64,000 bases of DNA from NCBI GenBank assembly GCA_030141605.1, contig JAQGDQ010000002.1, positions 2,767,001 to 2,831,000 of the forward strand, read 5' to 3'. The DNA is from Tubiluchus corallicola (lineage: Eukaryota > Priapulida > Priapulimorpha > Priapulimorphida > Tubiluchidae). Positions 47,861-61,200 of this stretch are shown here, in pieces (position 1 is the stretch's first letter; each line of letters starts with the position of its first letter). The notes beneath the pieces were generated by a model. The model was given only the letters and a program-made list of their open reading frames with translations, searched no databases and was not told where the DNA came from. The position numbers and the translations under genes were made by a program.

Positions 47861-49689
47861 TTATAAAGGTGCCCGCCTCTGATAGGTGGAGAGAGTCGAG
47901 TATCGCAATCGCAATTTTTTATTTGAATCTTAATATGGAAAATCATTTATCCAAGCAAGCATCTTTCCCTCGTCGTGAAAAGCTGGCTTACAGATTAAGG
48001 TCTATCGTGAATCAAATAACACATGCCTGTCCGTGACAAAACGGAATGCCGACTATTCCTATAGCATCTCTATGAATGAACCTTTTTGGAGAAAAGTTTT
48101 TCGATATACATTCACCACAAAGTCTTACTACGCGACTGCAAAACATCACCGAAAACAAATTCAGGAAAAACAAAAACGCTTAAAGAAGTCTATTTCAAAT
48201 GACATACTACTGCACTGAAGAGAAAAGCATGCCTTGTAACACCTAACCAGATTTAATCACGAATAAGCGTGGTCAAACTGCATTTTACAATCTATGATTC
48301 TGCGCAATGTGTATGCCCCGGATGTGTATAGGTGAACTCGACACGTTGCATATCACCCGCAAGGCGCACGTGGTGTGGTTGATTTGTAGTTCGCCATCAT
48401 TCTGGCAGCAAAACAGCACAGCTTGCTCATTTAACTGTTACAGCAGACTGTAGTGTTTAATAGGCAGTATTCCAGTCAAAGTTTTGATGACTTCATCAAT
48501 TTTTAACTTACTTAGCTCAATTTGGCTTTAAAATGTTCAGAAAAAAACAAAAAATGTAAAAAATTAACCCGCATTATTGTAGTCCTTTTGTTAGAACTGA
48601 AGGAGATTGCCCTGACTAGTAGTTATAGTATTATTAGGTAGAATTTCATAAGCGGCTACAGTATGTAACAAATTGAATTAAACCTATATTAATTTTTATA
48701 AGGTTATTTATGTCAGAAAATCCTGCACTGTAACTTTTGTGTGGAATCTAGTTAAAACAATCAGCTAATGTGAGAATTCTTTATATACAAGAATGCTACT
48801 GTTTACTGTAATTTAGTGTGACTTTTTCTCATTATAGCTCTCATCAGTAAAATTAATTTTCAACAATATTCTAACTAAACTCATTTTCCTAGTCAAAATT
48901 AAAAGGTGCATGCTGTTTTTTTCAGAAAAGACACTATGATATTTTCAAGTTGAAAACCAATTAACTAAAACGCCAAAGGGGCATAGTGCACAACATTGTA
49001 CAATCATTGTAATGTTTTGCAAATCACTGTTTTCTGTACTATTTTTTTATTCTTTAACGTATTTCATGTAAATTTCAGTTGTCTGAATCAATTTATTAAG
49101 CAGAGTTATTTTGATTTTAATTTGTGCAGCATACAACATTCTCGTTTTGTAATTTTATTGTATTTTTTAATCATGTAAAGCCAATTGGCCATTATGAGAA
49201 ATCATCTTAAATATTAGTTTGATGCTTAGCAGATTGTTTTTATTTGCTCATATTTTTGCTACAGCCGTTAAGACAAGGCAAGTTTGTTTTTACGTTAAAA
49301 TTGCTTAATATTATGCAGTGGAAATGCAGCTCACTTATTTTGTTCGCTTAAATAGAAGATGGAACTTAAATCAAATAGCATGTCCAATCCTTTTCTTCTA
49401 TTTATTACTTCCCTGTTAGAGACGTAACCCTATCCCTAGGGAAGAAGAAATCAGTAGTACTTTGGCAGCAGACTCTAACCACGATTATTCCCAACCCCCA
49501 TTATTTTATTTTTTTATAATCTTTCATTTAAAAGGCTGGAACTGATACAACTTTTAAGTCACTTCTCTTTTTCTTTGCTGAATTATACAATATGTAACTG
49601 TGATTTTTGTATACTATACTATATCTTAATAGTTGTCTATAAAAATAACTTTGCATACAGCCCATTATAAAATCTTTTTTCGGTTTATG

Positions 49690-49774
49690 TAGCATTTGAC
49701 ATGTATTTTACATTGTTTTGCCAATGTACATTGTATGTATTTGTGCAAATAAAACTAAATTGAATTGAATTGGT
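49690..49774 (+). mobile_element. LINE-like 3' tail
   Basis: Ends TTGTATGTATTTGTGCAAATAAAACTAAATTGAATTGAATTGG: a short A-rich terminus followed by TTGAA microsatellite, as found at the 3' ends of CR1/L2/RTE-type retrotransposons. No reverse-transcriptase sequence was found next to it, so it is probably a 5'-truncated copy whose left border I cannot place. Confidence 0.45.
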
Positions 49775-50882
49775 GTATGGTACAGTATGTATTACCAGGT
49801 ATGACTAACCGAAATTATAATCAAAAAATATTTTGGATAATTATCACTCATGCAAAAGTCAGCATTTAAATTTAGCTTTATAATTGTTTTGCGTAAACAG
49901 GTACACCTAAAAATTATGATTTCAATTGACGAATTATCAAACCTAGAAAGTTATATCGCATTGAATTTTTTGTTTACTCTGGAACTGCGTAAATGGTCAC
50001 ATGAATTATGGCGCAGCATTTGAGATTAAACTGACGTTACTATAAACTATAAAGGTTTAGAATTTGTATTGTGTTGTTTAAATTTGCATATGTTTACACT
50101 TTGTAGCAATATTGAACATTATAATTTAAACTCTACTTGCAGAACGTGTTCCTGTAGCTGTTTTGACATGGACTAATTTCGCCTTTCCCTTCTGGAGGCA
50201 CTTGTAAGTGCAAGTTTAATTCAGTCTTGTAACGCTGACTTCTGTTATGCGTTATTGAAGTACAGTGTTACTGTAAGATATTCAGTGTGTTGTACAAAAA
50301 CTAGGCAAGTTTGAAGATAAAAATTCCAATTTCAAATTTATCGCTGTGCTCACCCATGAGCTATCGAACGTGTGTAGTTCGTCACAAATTAACACATCTG
50401 AACTGAGAAGTACAACACCTGTTTTTTTTTTGTAATGCGTGTCTGAAATGCAGGCGCTGGTGTCCGTCTGACTAGCAATTAGAGAAATGCATGTACCAGC
50501 AAAGAACTAGTGGCGCGAACATGAAATTGTGTTTGTGTGGTAATAATTCTTTCACATGTCATTTTTGAAAAAATCGAATGTTTTCTTTCAATATTTTAAA
50601 GAGTGGATTGTTTTGACCTATAGTTTAAGATTGGGTCCAGTTTTGCTTTAAACACTCAACTCCAGCATTAAAACATGCAACGGTTGTGAAAGATACAGAA
50701 CACTACAGGTTTTCACAATAATACAATAAGCATTTAGAGAAACACCACTGTTTCTCCCAAAATTGTCTATCTGCTAAGCTACACAACACCCTCCACACGC
50801 CATTAAGTAACAACATTAGCCTTTTTTCTAGGCTGTATATTGCCTCCAGCTTGCTACACTTCTGTGACTGCTAGGTCTAGAG

Positions 50883-51682
50883 TAGGGATGCACCGAATAT
50901 TCGGTCATCAAATTTTTTCCCAAATATTAGTATAAAAATCTGGTCTGGTGAACTTCTGTTGTAATTGCCAAATGTAATTGCCACATTTGGTGAAAATTAT
51001 ATTAAACAAACCGAATATTTACCAGTAATGTTTATAAGAATTTATCCAAAAAAGTTAATAATATAAAAGCTAACACGCCACAACAGCCAACATTTTGCTT
51101 TCTCTTTCTGCTTATAATTAGAAGAATCCGATGCAACGTTAGTACACAAGTCGTGTCATGTGCAGTAGCGTGGCGGTGCTGTATTTGCTTATGCACGACA
51201 AAATAAATCAATGAGAACTCAAGCTAATAAACAATTATACTATTGCAGTTTTATTTGAATACTGTTTTTTTTATACAAAATAGTTTGTTATTTGAATAGC
51301 TTTCAAAAGAATTAGGGGTGTCTTTAAAAATATACTTAATGATTTACCACATAACATTAACCATTAAATACAAACACAGATTTAGTAATCAGAATAATGT
51401 AAACTGCTCATTAATCACCACTAACTTAAAATGATAAAACACTTACAGAGTTTGTAATTCTTTTCAATTGGAATTACAAGAAAATTTGGTTCAGTTTAGT
51501 AAAAAAAATTCAGTTCGGCTTCTGTATTTAGTATTCCGTATTCCAATTTAACTTGATATTTCATTCGGAATTCGGTTCGGCAGCACTGCCGATCATTCAG
51601 TTAAGCTCCTGTTTGTGGCACCCAAGAATACAAAAATCAGCTTCGGTTTGTTTGCTGAGAATGTCCGTTCGGTGCACCCCTA
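50883..51682. mobile_element. TIR element with TAGGGRTGCACCGAA ends
   Basis: Left end TAGGGATGCACCGAATATTC; the right end is the inverse of TAGGGGTGCACCGAACGGAC. The flanking octamers GTCTAGAG and GTTTAAAA differ only by transitions (5 of 8 identical), consistent with a decayed 8-bp hAT duplication. The interior has repeated TTCGG-rich motifs near the right end and no coding capacity. Confidence 0.7.
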
Positions 51683-52212
51683 GTTTAAAAAAAGTTTCTG
51701 GTGCTCTGCATATATAAATTAATGTATGACAACATTTACCTAGGCAAGTTAAGATAACAGCTGTTTTTCTTTATAGCAATGGTAAGTTGCAAAGAGTTTT
51801 CGACTAGAAAGGTTCTATATACCTAGACTCTTTATAAAGTCCCAGATAAAAAACTTTAGTGAACAACATTCCTTTTTTGCTCGTTCATATGAGCTATATT
51901 TGAACAGTGTAGAACCTTTTTCATGCTGTAAACATGAAAATGCAATTTTAAAACAAGGCACTGCTTTAACAAAGGCCATCATGAAATCAAAACACTTTCT
52001 GATAACAGTGAAAATTTGCAGTAAAATTTCATCGGTATTAGAATGAATTGTCACTAAGCGGCAGTCATTTGGATTTATATGATCCAACAGTATTTATAAT
52101 AATATAATCTCGGTAGAACATTGTGTAGCATGTGACAATATGGTATTTAGACAAATAACCTGTGGCGTTTTTGACAGGCAAATGATTTCTGCTAGGACAG
52201 GTTTGGTTTGCC

Positions 52213-55200
52213 ATGTCAGTAGTGAAACCTGTCCCGAAGTCGACACACCAGCTTACGCTGACCGAAACCTGGGCCAATGCTGGAGTTTTTAACACTGATG
52301 TTGATTTGGGTACTGATCTGAATGATGATGATATACTTTTGTCAGAAGCGCTAAGTCGGAGCGAAATCCCACTTGGTATGTAATGCATACGGATAATTGT
52401 TAAATGTTTGTAATAAGTATTCTGAGGGTGTAGTAAACTGCATCACTAGCACTACTAAAGCCGTGCAAAAGCAAACTTCTCACTAAAACTTCATGATTAA
52501 TATGGCATTAAATCTATTCACGAAAGACAGAGTGCTCGAAACTCTCGTGTGGTGACTTATCAAAGCAGAAAATAATTGTGTCGTAACAAAAATGGACTAA
52601 CGCAGTAGTAGGGCCCTTAATAGGTGTCCTATATTGTCTTTGTGAAAAATAGTAAAACCGGAATGCCAAATTATAACATTGCCATTTTGTTTGGTGCAAG
52701 ACTGTAACTTTTTCACTGACACAATTTGTATTGTAGCTGGCATAGGTTATGTAATGTAATGTAAAATTTATTTATGTAGCGCCATCACATCATTTAAAAT
52801 CTCAGCACGCTGAACAATAAAATACATGTACATTTAAAGTTCATTAGAAACACAAAATTTAAAAGACATTAAAAATTAAAAATAATTCGTCATAAAAAGT
52901 ACAGTTTAAACAAATGTGTTTCAAGATGTTGTTTTAAACAATCTAATGAATTTGTAGAATGTATAGCAACAGGTAAGTTATTCCAGAGATGTGGAGCACA
53001 AACAGAAAAAGCTTTTTCACCATAGAATACTGTATTAGGAATTGGCTGATGTAAATTTATTTGTTCATTAGCATTAGAACGAAGTGTCAGCCTATGTTAA
53101 GGCGTATTAAAAGATAGTTAGGAAGTGCCAAGCCTTGTAGTATTTTGTAGGTGATACAAAGAATTTTGAATTGAATTCGGAACTTTATTGGCAACCAGTG
53201 TAACTCTTTTAGAATGGGTGTAATATGATCATATTTTCTAGTTTTCATAATGAGACTGGCAGCAGAGTTCGGAATTAGTTGGAGTTTGCGATTTTCATGT
53301 TCAGGGAGTCCAAAAAGTAAACTATTGCAATAATCAACTTTGGACGTTATGAAGGCATGTATGAGTTTTTCAGTTGTTTGGTGGTTGAGAATATGTCTGA
53401 TTTTTCTAAATTTTTATCAAAGCCAATGACGCTGACTGACTAAGGTTTGCTACATGGTTTGACATAGTACAAAATGTGTCAAAAGTTACCCCCGGATGGC
53501 AAATTCGTGATAAGTTTTTAACAAAGTCATCTGAAACTGCTTCAAAACATTTTAAAGGATACAATACATGAATGAGTTCATTTATAGGTTGACATGCAGA
53601 AATACAATGTCGAATTTCACAGATTTTTGACTCAAAAAAGTTAGCAAACTTAGCTACTCTGGTAGATCTAAGATGTTAGTGTTCGGAAGTATTGACGTAC
53701 TGCTTTTTTATTTCTTATGATACTGTTAAATTGTTAATAATGCGGAATAAGGTTTTCTGATCAGCATTATCAATTCTTTGACGATGGTGTGCAGCATGGT
53801 CTTCATTTAACTTTTGTCTGTAATAATTTCTTGCCTGCTTGAAAGTCTCATGATCACTGGTTAGTCTGCTTGATGGCCATTTGCGCTCTAATTTGCAAAA
53901 CCTTTACAGGAGGCAAGCAGCTGTTGGTTATACCACGGAGTATGAGGTTTGTCCAGAAACCACTTAGGTGGAGCAATTCGTACCTTGAATAGATTCAGGC
54001 CTTTTGTTCAAATGTGCTCAGCAACCACGTTTTGTCTGTCATCGCGAGAGTAGGCCTAAGTGCTTGATCTTTTTCAACATATCCTCATTAAATTTGAACA
54101 ATTCTGATTGTTGACATACAATACAGCTTAATATCCCAATTGTTTGGATAGCTTTGTAGATAGCTATGTTTCCAGCAGATTGTGCTGCAGAGGTGCAGCC
54201 GGTTGGCACAACCAACCAGCCTTAGGTTAATATTTTACGAAAAGGAAAAGTCGCTGCTGCTACAGGTACTACTGCAGACTACATATTATTGCAAGTTTTG
54301 CTAGATCACCATCAGTTTTACTTTTACAACATTTATCATCACAATCACAGCTGTTGACATCACGTCATAACTTCCAATGCTGCTGCCGCTGTTGTTGTCC
54401 ACAATCATTATCATGAGTACTGCCATTTTATCAAAACTGTCTTTATCACATCATTTCAAAAATAATTTTATTTTGTGATAGAAAATGCAAAATCTAGGAT
54501 AGAAAACAAAAGTTGCAACATAATAGACTACAGCACGCACATTCAGTAGTAACAGCAATCTTTTCTGCAAGTTTTGTCTGCCTTTTGGCTATAGGCACTT
54601 TGCAGCCTATGTATTAATTTTTGGCCAATGGAGGGCAGTACCACTGTCTATTTTCAGTAGCTTGATTCATGTGTGCCTGGCATGTGCAGGAGCATTGCTA
54701 GTACTGGTGTTCGTGTCACTTAATTTGCATATTAATCATGATGATGCAGTCTTGTAATACAGGCAAGTCAGAATAACATTTCTGTGATGAGAGATTTTCA
54801 TCATACAGGCATTGACGCGGTTAATAAAGTTCTATTCTATCGCTGTGCCTATTTTCCTTTGGATAGTCAAATAAAATGGAATTTTTCTGGGAGTGTTTAG
54901 GCAAAACTTCATGCAAGACCTTGCATGGGCTTTCCTGAAAACAAAGCTACACCATATATTCTGAATCCATAATGAGCTTTGAAACTATCGTATTTGACAT
55001 GGTCTCATTCTTTGAATTGACCTAAAAAGATGACTTTTTTCAAATTTACCTGATTCATAAAGCAAAGCTTTTTTTAGTAAGGCAACATGGTAAATCAGAT
55101 CCCAATTATGTCCAAAAACAAAGACCCAGGCTCATTCCAAAGAACAGCTTCACTTACATTCACATACCTGGCATAATACAAGGTTTGTTTGCATGTGTAT

Positions 55201-58200
55201 CCAAGTATGGCATGGTTCTTATAATAAGGCAGTTTGTTCTAATTAAGCACATGTGTATAGTAAAGTATTGCAGTCTTTTCTGTGATTCTTCTTCCCTTTC
55301 CAGTGCTGGCTAAAGCAACACAATAAAGACCTCCATTGAATAACTTTTCTTAAATCCTTACAAAGTAATTGTGTCACTCCGGATACACATTTTTGTCAGA
55401 TGGCGTATACCGGATACCATCGAATATTCTTCAATTTGACTTCGCGGTTCAGATTATAACTGCATAGGTTAGCTAAATTTGAGTCGAATATTTGAGTCAG
55501 CTCGGATAATGAAAAATAGTAACTGCTTGCAAGCTTTAGCATTTTTGCTTAGTCAATCACCTTACATGATCTTAGCTTACAAACTTTAAGAGCTATTAAG
55601 CAAAATCTGAAATGAGACTAAATAAATAACTCAGTGTGGAACAAGAATATCTTGCTGTGCTTAATTACAGGTGGGTAAATAATATACATATGTATACCAA
55701 CTTTGATATTGTTACAGTTACTGTGGCATTTTTTTATTCTTAAAATTATTTATCTATTTGTAATTGAATTCACTCAGTTTGGCAGTTATGGGAATCTTTT
55801 GTTACTGTATGAATGATCGTTTATTGCATGCCACTATGTAAAAACACATTGCAAACAGAAAGAAACTGTCCATAAAATCGTCAAACACAAACATAGCCTA
55901 AAACGAGTTTTTTGGTAGTATTTTGTTTATTTATTTTTGCCTGTGCAATTATTCAAATACCGTTTTCAATAGCATATTGCCAAAACTGGCTAGCTAGTAA
56001 CTACCAAATAATATCGGATATAAATAGGTGCAAAATCTTGCCAATATCACGACTTTCGAATATGAATTGGATATCCGGAGTATCACTGCAAAGTATAGAT
56101 AATTAACTAAGTTTGATGATACTGTTGTGAAACAATTTCAAAAAGTGCATTAATTTATGGCTGAGTAACAACAGTGGATGTTATGCTCTGCATTGCAATT
56201 TTGTTAATCTTTAAACAGAAAATTGTAAATTAATTCTTTTTATTCAAATTAAATATATGCCTTAGTCAGGTTAGTACACGGTTGACCGTGTGATTTTGTT
56301 TTTTGTTTGATTTTCCCATCAGTAACAATCTGCTAATTTGATATAGTGATCATAATCCACTCATGGAATTTTATTGCAGAGCCTTCAACATGTGATGCAT
56401 TTGTTACTAGCGACGTTGAATTTGTTCCTGGATTTGATGTAAATGCCGGTCACACGTGGATTTATCCGACAAATTATCCTATTCGCGAGTACCAATTCTC
56501 CATCACACGAGCTTCATTATTTAGTAACACTCTAGTAGTGCTACCTACTGGTCTTGGAAAGACCTTTATCGCTGCTGTGCTGATGTACAATTTCTATCGG
56601 TGGTACCCTTTGGGGAAAATTGTATTTATGGCTCCTACTCGGACCCTGGTCACACAGCAAATTGAAGCATGCTACAATATAATGGGGATGCCACAAGTGG
56701 ATACTATAGAAATGACTGGTTGGTGGTGATTAGTTGTTTTTGCTCATTAGTACTATATTTTGATATGTTTATATTTACACGTATTTTTTATCACTGTGCT
56801 TCCAACAAGCAGGGCATCTGATGCATATTTGATCAACTAGTATAGCTCTTACTTTTTGACATGTAATGCCATACCTTTTTCTACTGTTTTTGCTCTATTG
56901 GCTTTAAAGTGGGTTTCACCATTCGTGTACTGGTTTTCTAAAGGTTTCTGAGTTTAAATTAAATGTTGTGAAAACAGATTTTTTGCAAATGACTTTGTGT
57001 GTCATTTGTAAATACTTTGGACTTTCGAAGGATGCTGGCCTACATTTTTTTTCTAACTTAGTAATTTTGTGTAATTCCTAATTGGTTATCTGTTGAAGTT
57101 ATATTCTGTCAGTAATGCATAATTAAGTTTTTCATTTTCCCTGATGATGTTTCTATAAAGTTTTCATATTTTCATGTACAGATAATTCTTGATTTGAGTT
57201 AAGGCTTTTTTGTATATTCCTTATCACCAAAAACTTAAATGCTTTTATACTAAAACAACTGTTGGGCAAGTCTCTGCTTCGTTGGTCTCACATCTTGAGT
57301 TCTTGATTTGAATTTTGCAGCTACTTTGAACTCTGCAACAAGTTCAAAATACTACACTAGAGTTACTTTGTAGTTACCCAAATTTGAGCACATGACATCT
57401 GCTCTTATAAATGGCTGTCAGTTTCAGTTGCTTGTTTTAACCTATTAATGGTAAGGCGTGTGATTATTTGTCAAACATATTTGAATTTGTAACATCAATT
57501 TACTCTTTAGGATCAAACTTTAAGAAAAAGTTGAAAACTTTTTTTTTGAGAAACGTTTTACTAGTTTTAATCTGTACAATTTTAGTTTTAGCATAACAGT
57601 TATCATCATCATTATTATATTATGTGCAATGAGTTTATCCCGTGCTAATATAGCATTTTTATTTTGGCTTTAAAGTATGTAGTTGTGCTATACATTTTGT
57701 TGCTTCTTTGCAGGTACAATGAATCCAGCCACTCGGGATGAAGTGTGGCGCACCAAACGTGTTTTTTTCTTGACTCCTCAGGTGATGAGTAATGACCTAA
57801 ACCGGGGTGCTCTTAACCCATCTCACGTAAAATGCCTTGTCATTGATGAAGCACACAAAGCTCAGGGAAATCACGCCTATTGTCAGGCAAGTTCAGTATT
57901 CAAAATTTTTGTGCATTCCTATTCTGATTTCACTGTTATCATTGATAGACACGGGCCTGTGAAAAGTGCTGGAGTTATTCAGATCTGTGAGATTGAGACC
58001 ATCAAATTAGAAATTGTTTGCTATTTAATGGTATTGGGTCAGTGATTTTGTTCATATTGGGCATAAGACTAAAGACTTTAACACTTTGTTTATCAATCTT
58101 TTTTTTCTTAGTTGACCACTACTTAGATGACAAAACTTTTAGTTTTAGTTACTGTGGTGATACTGTGTAGAGTGTGCAAGGCTGTGCTAATAGTTTTAGT

Positions 58201-61200
58201 TGCTGATAATGTGCAGTGCTGATGTTATATTGTTTTCAGGTTGTACGGGAACTCAGCAGGTACAATAACGATTTCCGTGTCTTAGCACTAAGTGCAACTC
58301 CTGGAAGTGATCTAATGGTAAAAAATTTATTCATGTGTACTTCTGTACATTGATATTAGATTCAAATTTCAAAGATTGTTTCAGGTCATATACGAACTTT
58401 TCTTAGAAGGCGTATGGAAATAGCCTATACTTGTTGCACTGATTATATTAGGTATACTGGTTTATTTACCTTTTGTGATGTCATATTTTTTATTGCCCAA
58501 CTTGTCGTTAACTTAAGTATGCCTACCTGGCACAGAAGGGTTTAAAACAAACTTGGCTGGATGATATTATACAAGAAATGTTATGGTAGTCATGAACCCA
58601 CTAATGATAGTATTTTCGATACATGCATTTTTGAGTCAGTCACATATTAGATTGATTATGATGATTGTGATAAGTTCTACATTAGAAAAACTCAGTGTTT
58701 GCTTTATACTCGCTCTACTGAATATTTGTATGCCATTAAGAAACAGGATGCTGCCCATATTGTTGTCACTGAACACTTTATTACTACTGGTCATACATCG
58801 AAAATTCTTTTGTCAGGAAGGAAGAGATCATTGAAGGAAGCTTTGCACTAATTTAGCTCTTAATAATCAAAAAGATTGAAAATTTTCAAACATTTGCCTA
58901 AATGTTGGTACAATCTCTATAAATTTATATAATACATATTTATAGTCAACTCTTTAAATTTTGATAATATGTAATTGTCAACATGGTTTGTTACTGAATT
59001 TAGTTAGAGCCTTGTTGCTTGACAGTACATACTTCTTTATAACCATATTCTAAATTATGTCTAAATTACATTCTATTTTTTTAAAAAAACCTTGTTATGA
59101 ACATCTGATAATGACTTTAAATATAAAATCTACATCTTGTGCCATTTACGTGTATAATTTATCAGATGCAAAACATGTTAATTTGGTTAGGTATCTTTAT
59201 TTTTTAATGTGCTGTGTAAGTATGTGATTTAGAAGACTTGTCGACCTTTGGCTCTAAATACGGATTAACAAAATGCCATCATTCAAAAATTTGAATGTAT
59301 ATTATATTATAAGTATAATTCACATACCAAAAGGTGTTTTTCTCAAATTAATTTTTGTAAAACTGTGACATTTTTATATGATTATATCTTTTTTGTAGAG
59401 TAGACAGTGCGACACTTTATGTATCACCAGAAGGCAAATAATTAGATTAATTAACATGGATTTTACAAGATTTATGGCTTTAGCTCTACATGCTTTTTAG
59501 GCTGTGCAATCGATTATGGACAACCTTCTCATTTCCCACATTGAACTGAGATCAGAAGATTCACTAGACATACAACCTTACACGCATGAACGAATCATAG
59601 AGAAACGTGTTGTGATGCTGGGTGATGAACTTAAACAACTACGAGACAAATATCTACGGGTAAGGCAAATCAGTGCTGACATGCATTGTCTCGAAAAGGT
59701 TATACAAATCATCTAGATTATTTGGTAGTGGCTACTGTGTAACATAAATTCAAGCTTTACTTCTAAGGTTCAAATGTTAATAAAACCATTTTAACTTTAA
59801 AATTTGCTGATTTCTAGGTGTTATTAACTAGTAATTCTATTACTCAAGGCAAAGAAAGTAGAGTGCAAGTAAGTGGTCCCACTCACCTGATATAACCTTT
59901 AGCCAAAAACTAGTTTAGTCAGAATTGCTAAAGAAAATATGAAGTGACTGAATTCTTAGCAAATGAAAACCTCAGCACTCTAACCTACTGTCATTGTACT
60001 GTGACTAAGATATAAGAGAAAAATAGCTAAAAATTGGTTGTCTAAAAATGTACAGGTTGAGCTGGCCCTGTATAAGTATAGGTAATTACAAGTGTCTGTT
60101 CATGACTATTGCTGGAAGAGCCTTGTGCACATTGCTATGTGAACTAGACAAATGTTGCTTTTGTCAAACAAACAAACTAACAAATTCTACTTTTTTCTTA
60201 ACATATTATTAGATCATAGAAGTGGTAGCTCAAAGATTGGCAAATGCTCGTGTTCTCTACATTAACAATCTCCTGACAATGTCCAAGTTCATGATCTTGC
60301 AAGCACGTACAGAATTCCGGCAAAACCCACCGGCCTCTTTGCAAAGGTGTCACTTTGGTGCAATAGAAGGTGACTTTGCTCTGTGTACTAGTCTTTACCA
60401 TGGCCTAGAACTACTGCTCTTACATGGGGAAAAACCATTTTACATATTTCTACAGGTGTGCATTTGCATTTTTATCCTAGCTGTATAGTTGCTTTTATTG
60501 TTTCAGATGGTTTGTTAGTATTAAAATTGTATTACTGGAGTTTTGAAAATTTTAAAGGAAAACTAGCCACTCTCGAACAACATTCATTGTATATTAATAT
60601 TCTTAAAAATATTCAAATTACGATGCATCATATGCACATAAAATGCTTTGCTTAAAATGCAAAAGAAATTTAAATCATTCTTGTCGCCTGCCAAATGAAC
60701 ATGGTTGCCGGGGACTTGAAAAAAGCTGGACAGCATGAAGGCACTCATAACAGAACTTCTGCAGTTCAGTCAGAAGTTCCAGTATTCTGGCACAGGGATG
60801 TGCAAATTAACTGACTGGCAGGGCCACATTAAACTTTTGTGCAATTCCTGCGGGTCGCATGCAGCTTGGGCAAGGGGCCAAGAACAGAAGGACCTAATAA
60901 CGATTTTTTTGCGTTAGATCTGTCACATCATTACTACTATGCTGAGGAAAGTATTCTAGAAGTTATTAAATATAAAAAACCCATAGATTTCAACTTTCAT
61001 GTCAGATAGTGGTAATCTTATTACAATGCACATTAGTACTGATTCTGATTCCGATCTATAACAACACTACACCTGATAAAACAACCACTGATCGAGGTGT
61101 GTACTACCCAGCCTAAACAGGAACTAAACAGAAACTGGAAATCCCCCTATGTCAGGGGTGGCCAAACTTTTTCAGCTTGCAAACTACTTATAAATTGATT

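Larger units (their letters stand above)
46372..52212. other. Repeat-rich stretch between divergent arginase and FANCM
   Basis: The missing first arginase exon should lie here or in the adjacent FANCM intron. A weak candidate is 46536-46516 (ATG plus six codons, then GTAAGTAC, phase 0). Contents: a pogo-like end at 47114 (CAGTATACTCCGCTTAATAA after TA), a C/T-rich tract (47730-47860), a LINE-like 3' tail (about 49740-49774), and a TIR element (50883-51682). No other coding exon recognised. Confidence 0.45.

Noticed and set aside
47868-47900. GGTGCCC word resembling the reverse complement of an arginase GAP codon run
   Set aside because: The surrounding frame gives no GAPF..GQ segment and hits a stop.
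48033-48218. 61-codon Lys/Tyr-rich plus-strand ORF
   Set aside because: No family motif, signal peptide or splice support; it may sit inside a decayed pogo-like element.
52065-52388. 107-codon minus-strand open frame
   Set aside because: It is the antisense shadow of the first FANCM exon, which is supported by phase, donor site and continuation into the conserved helicase.
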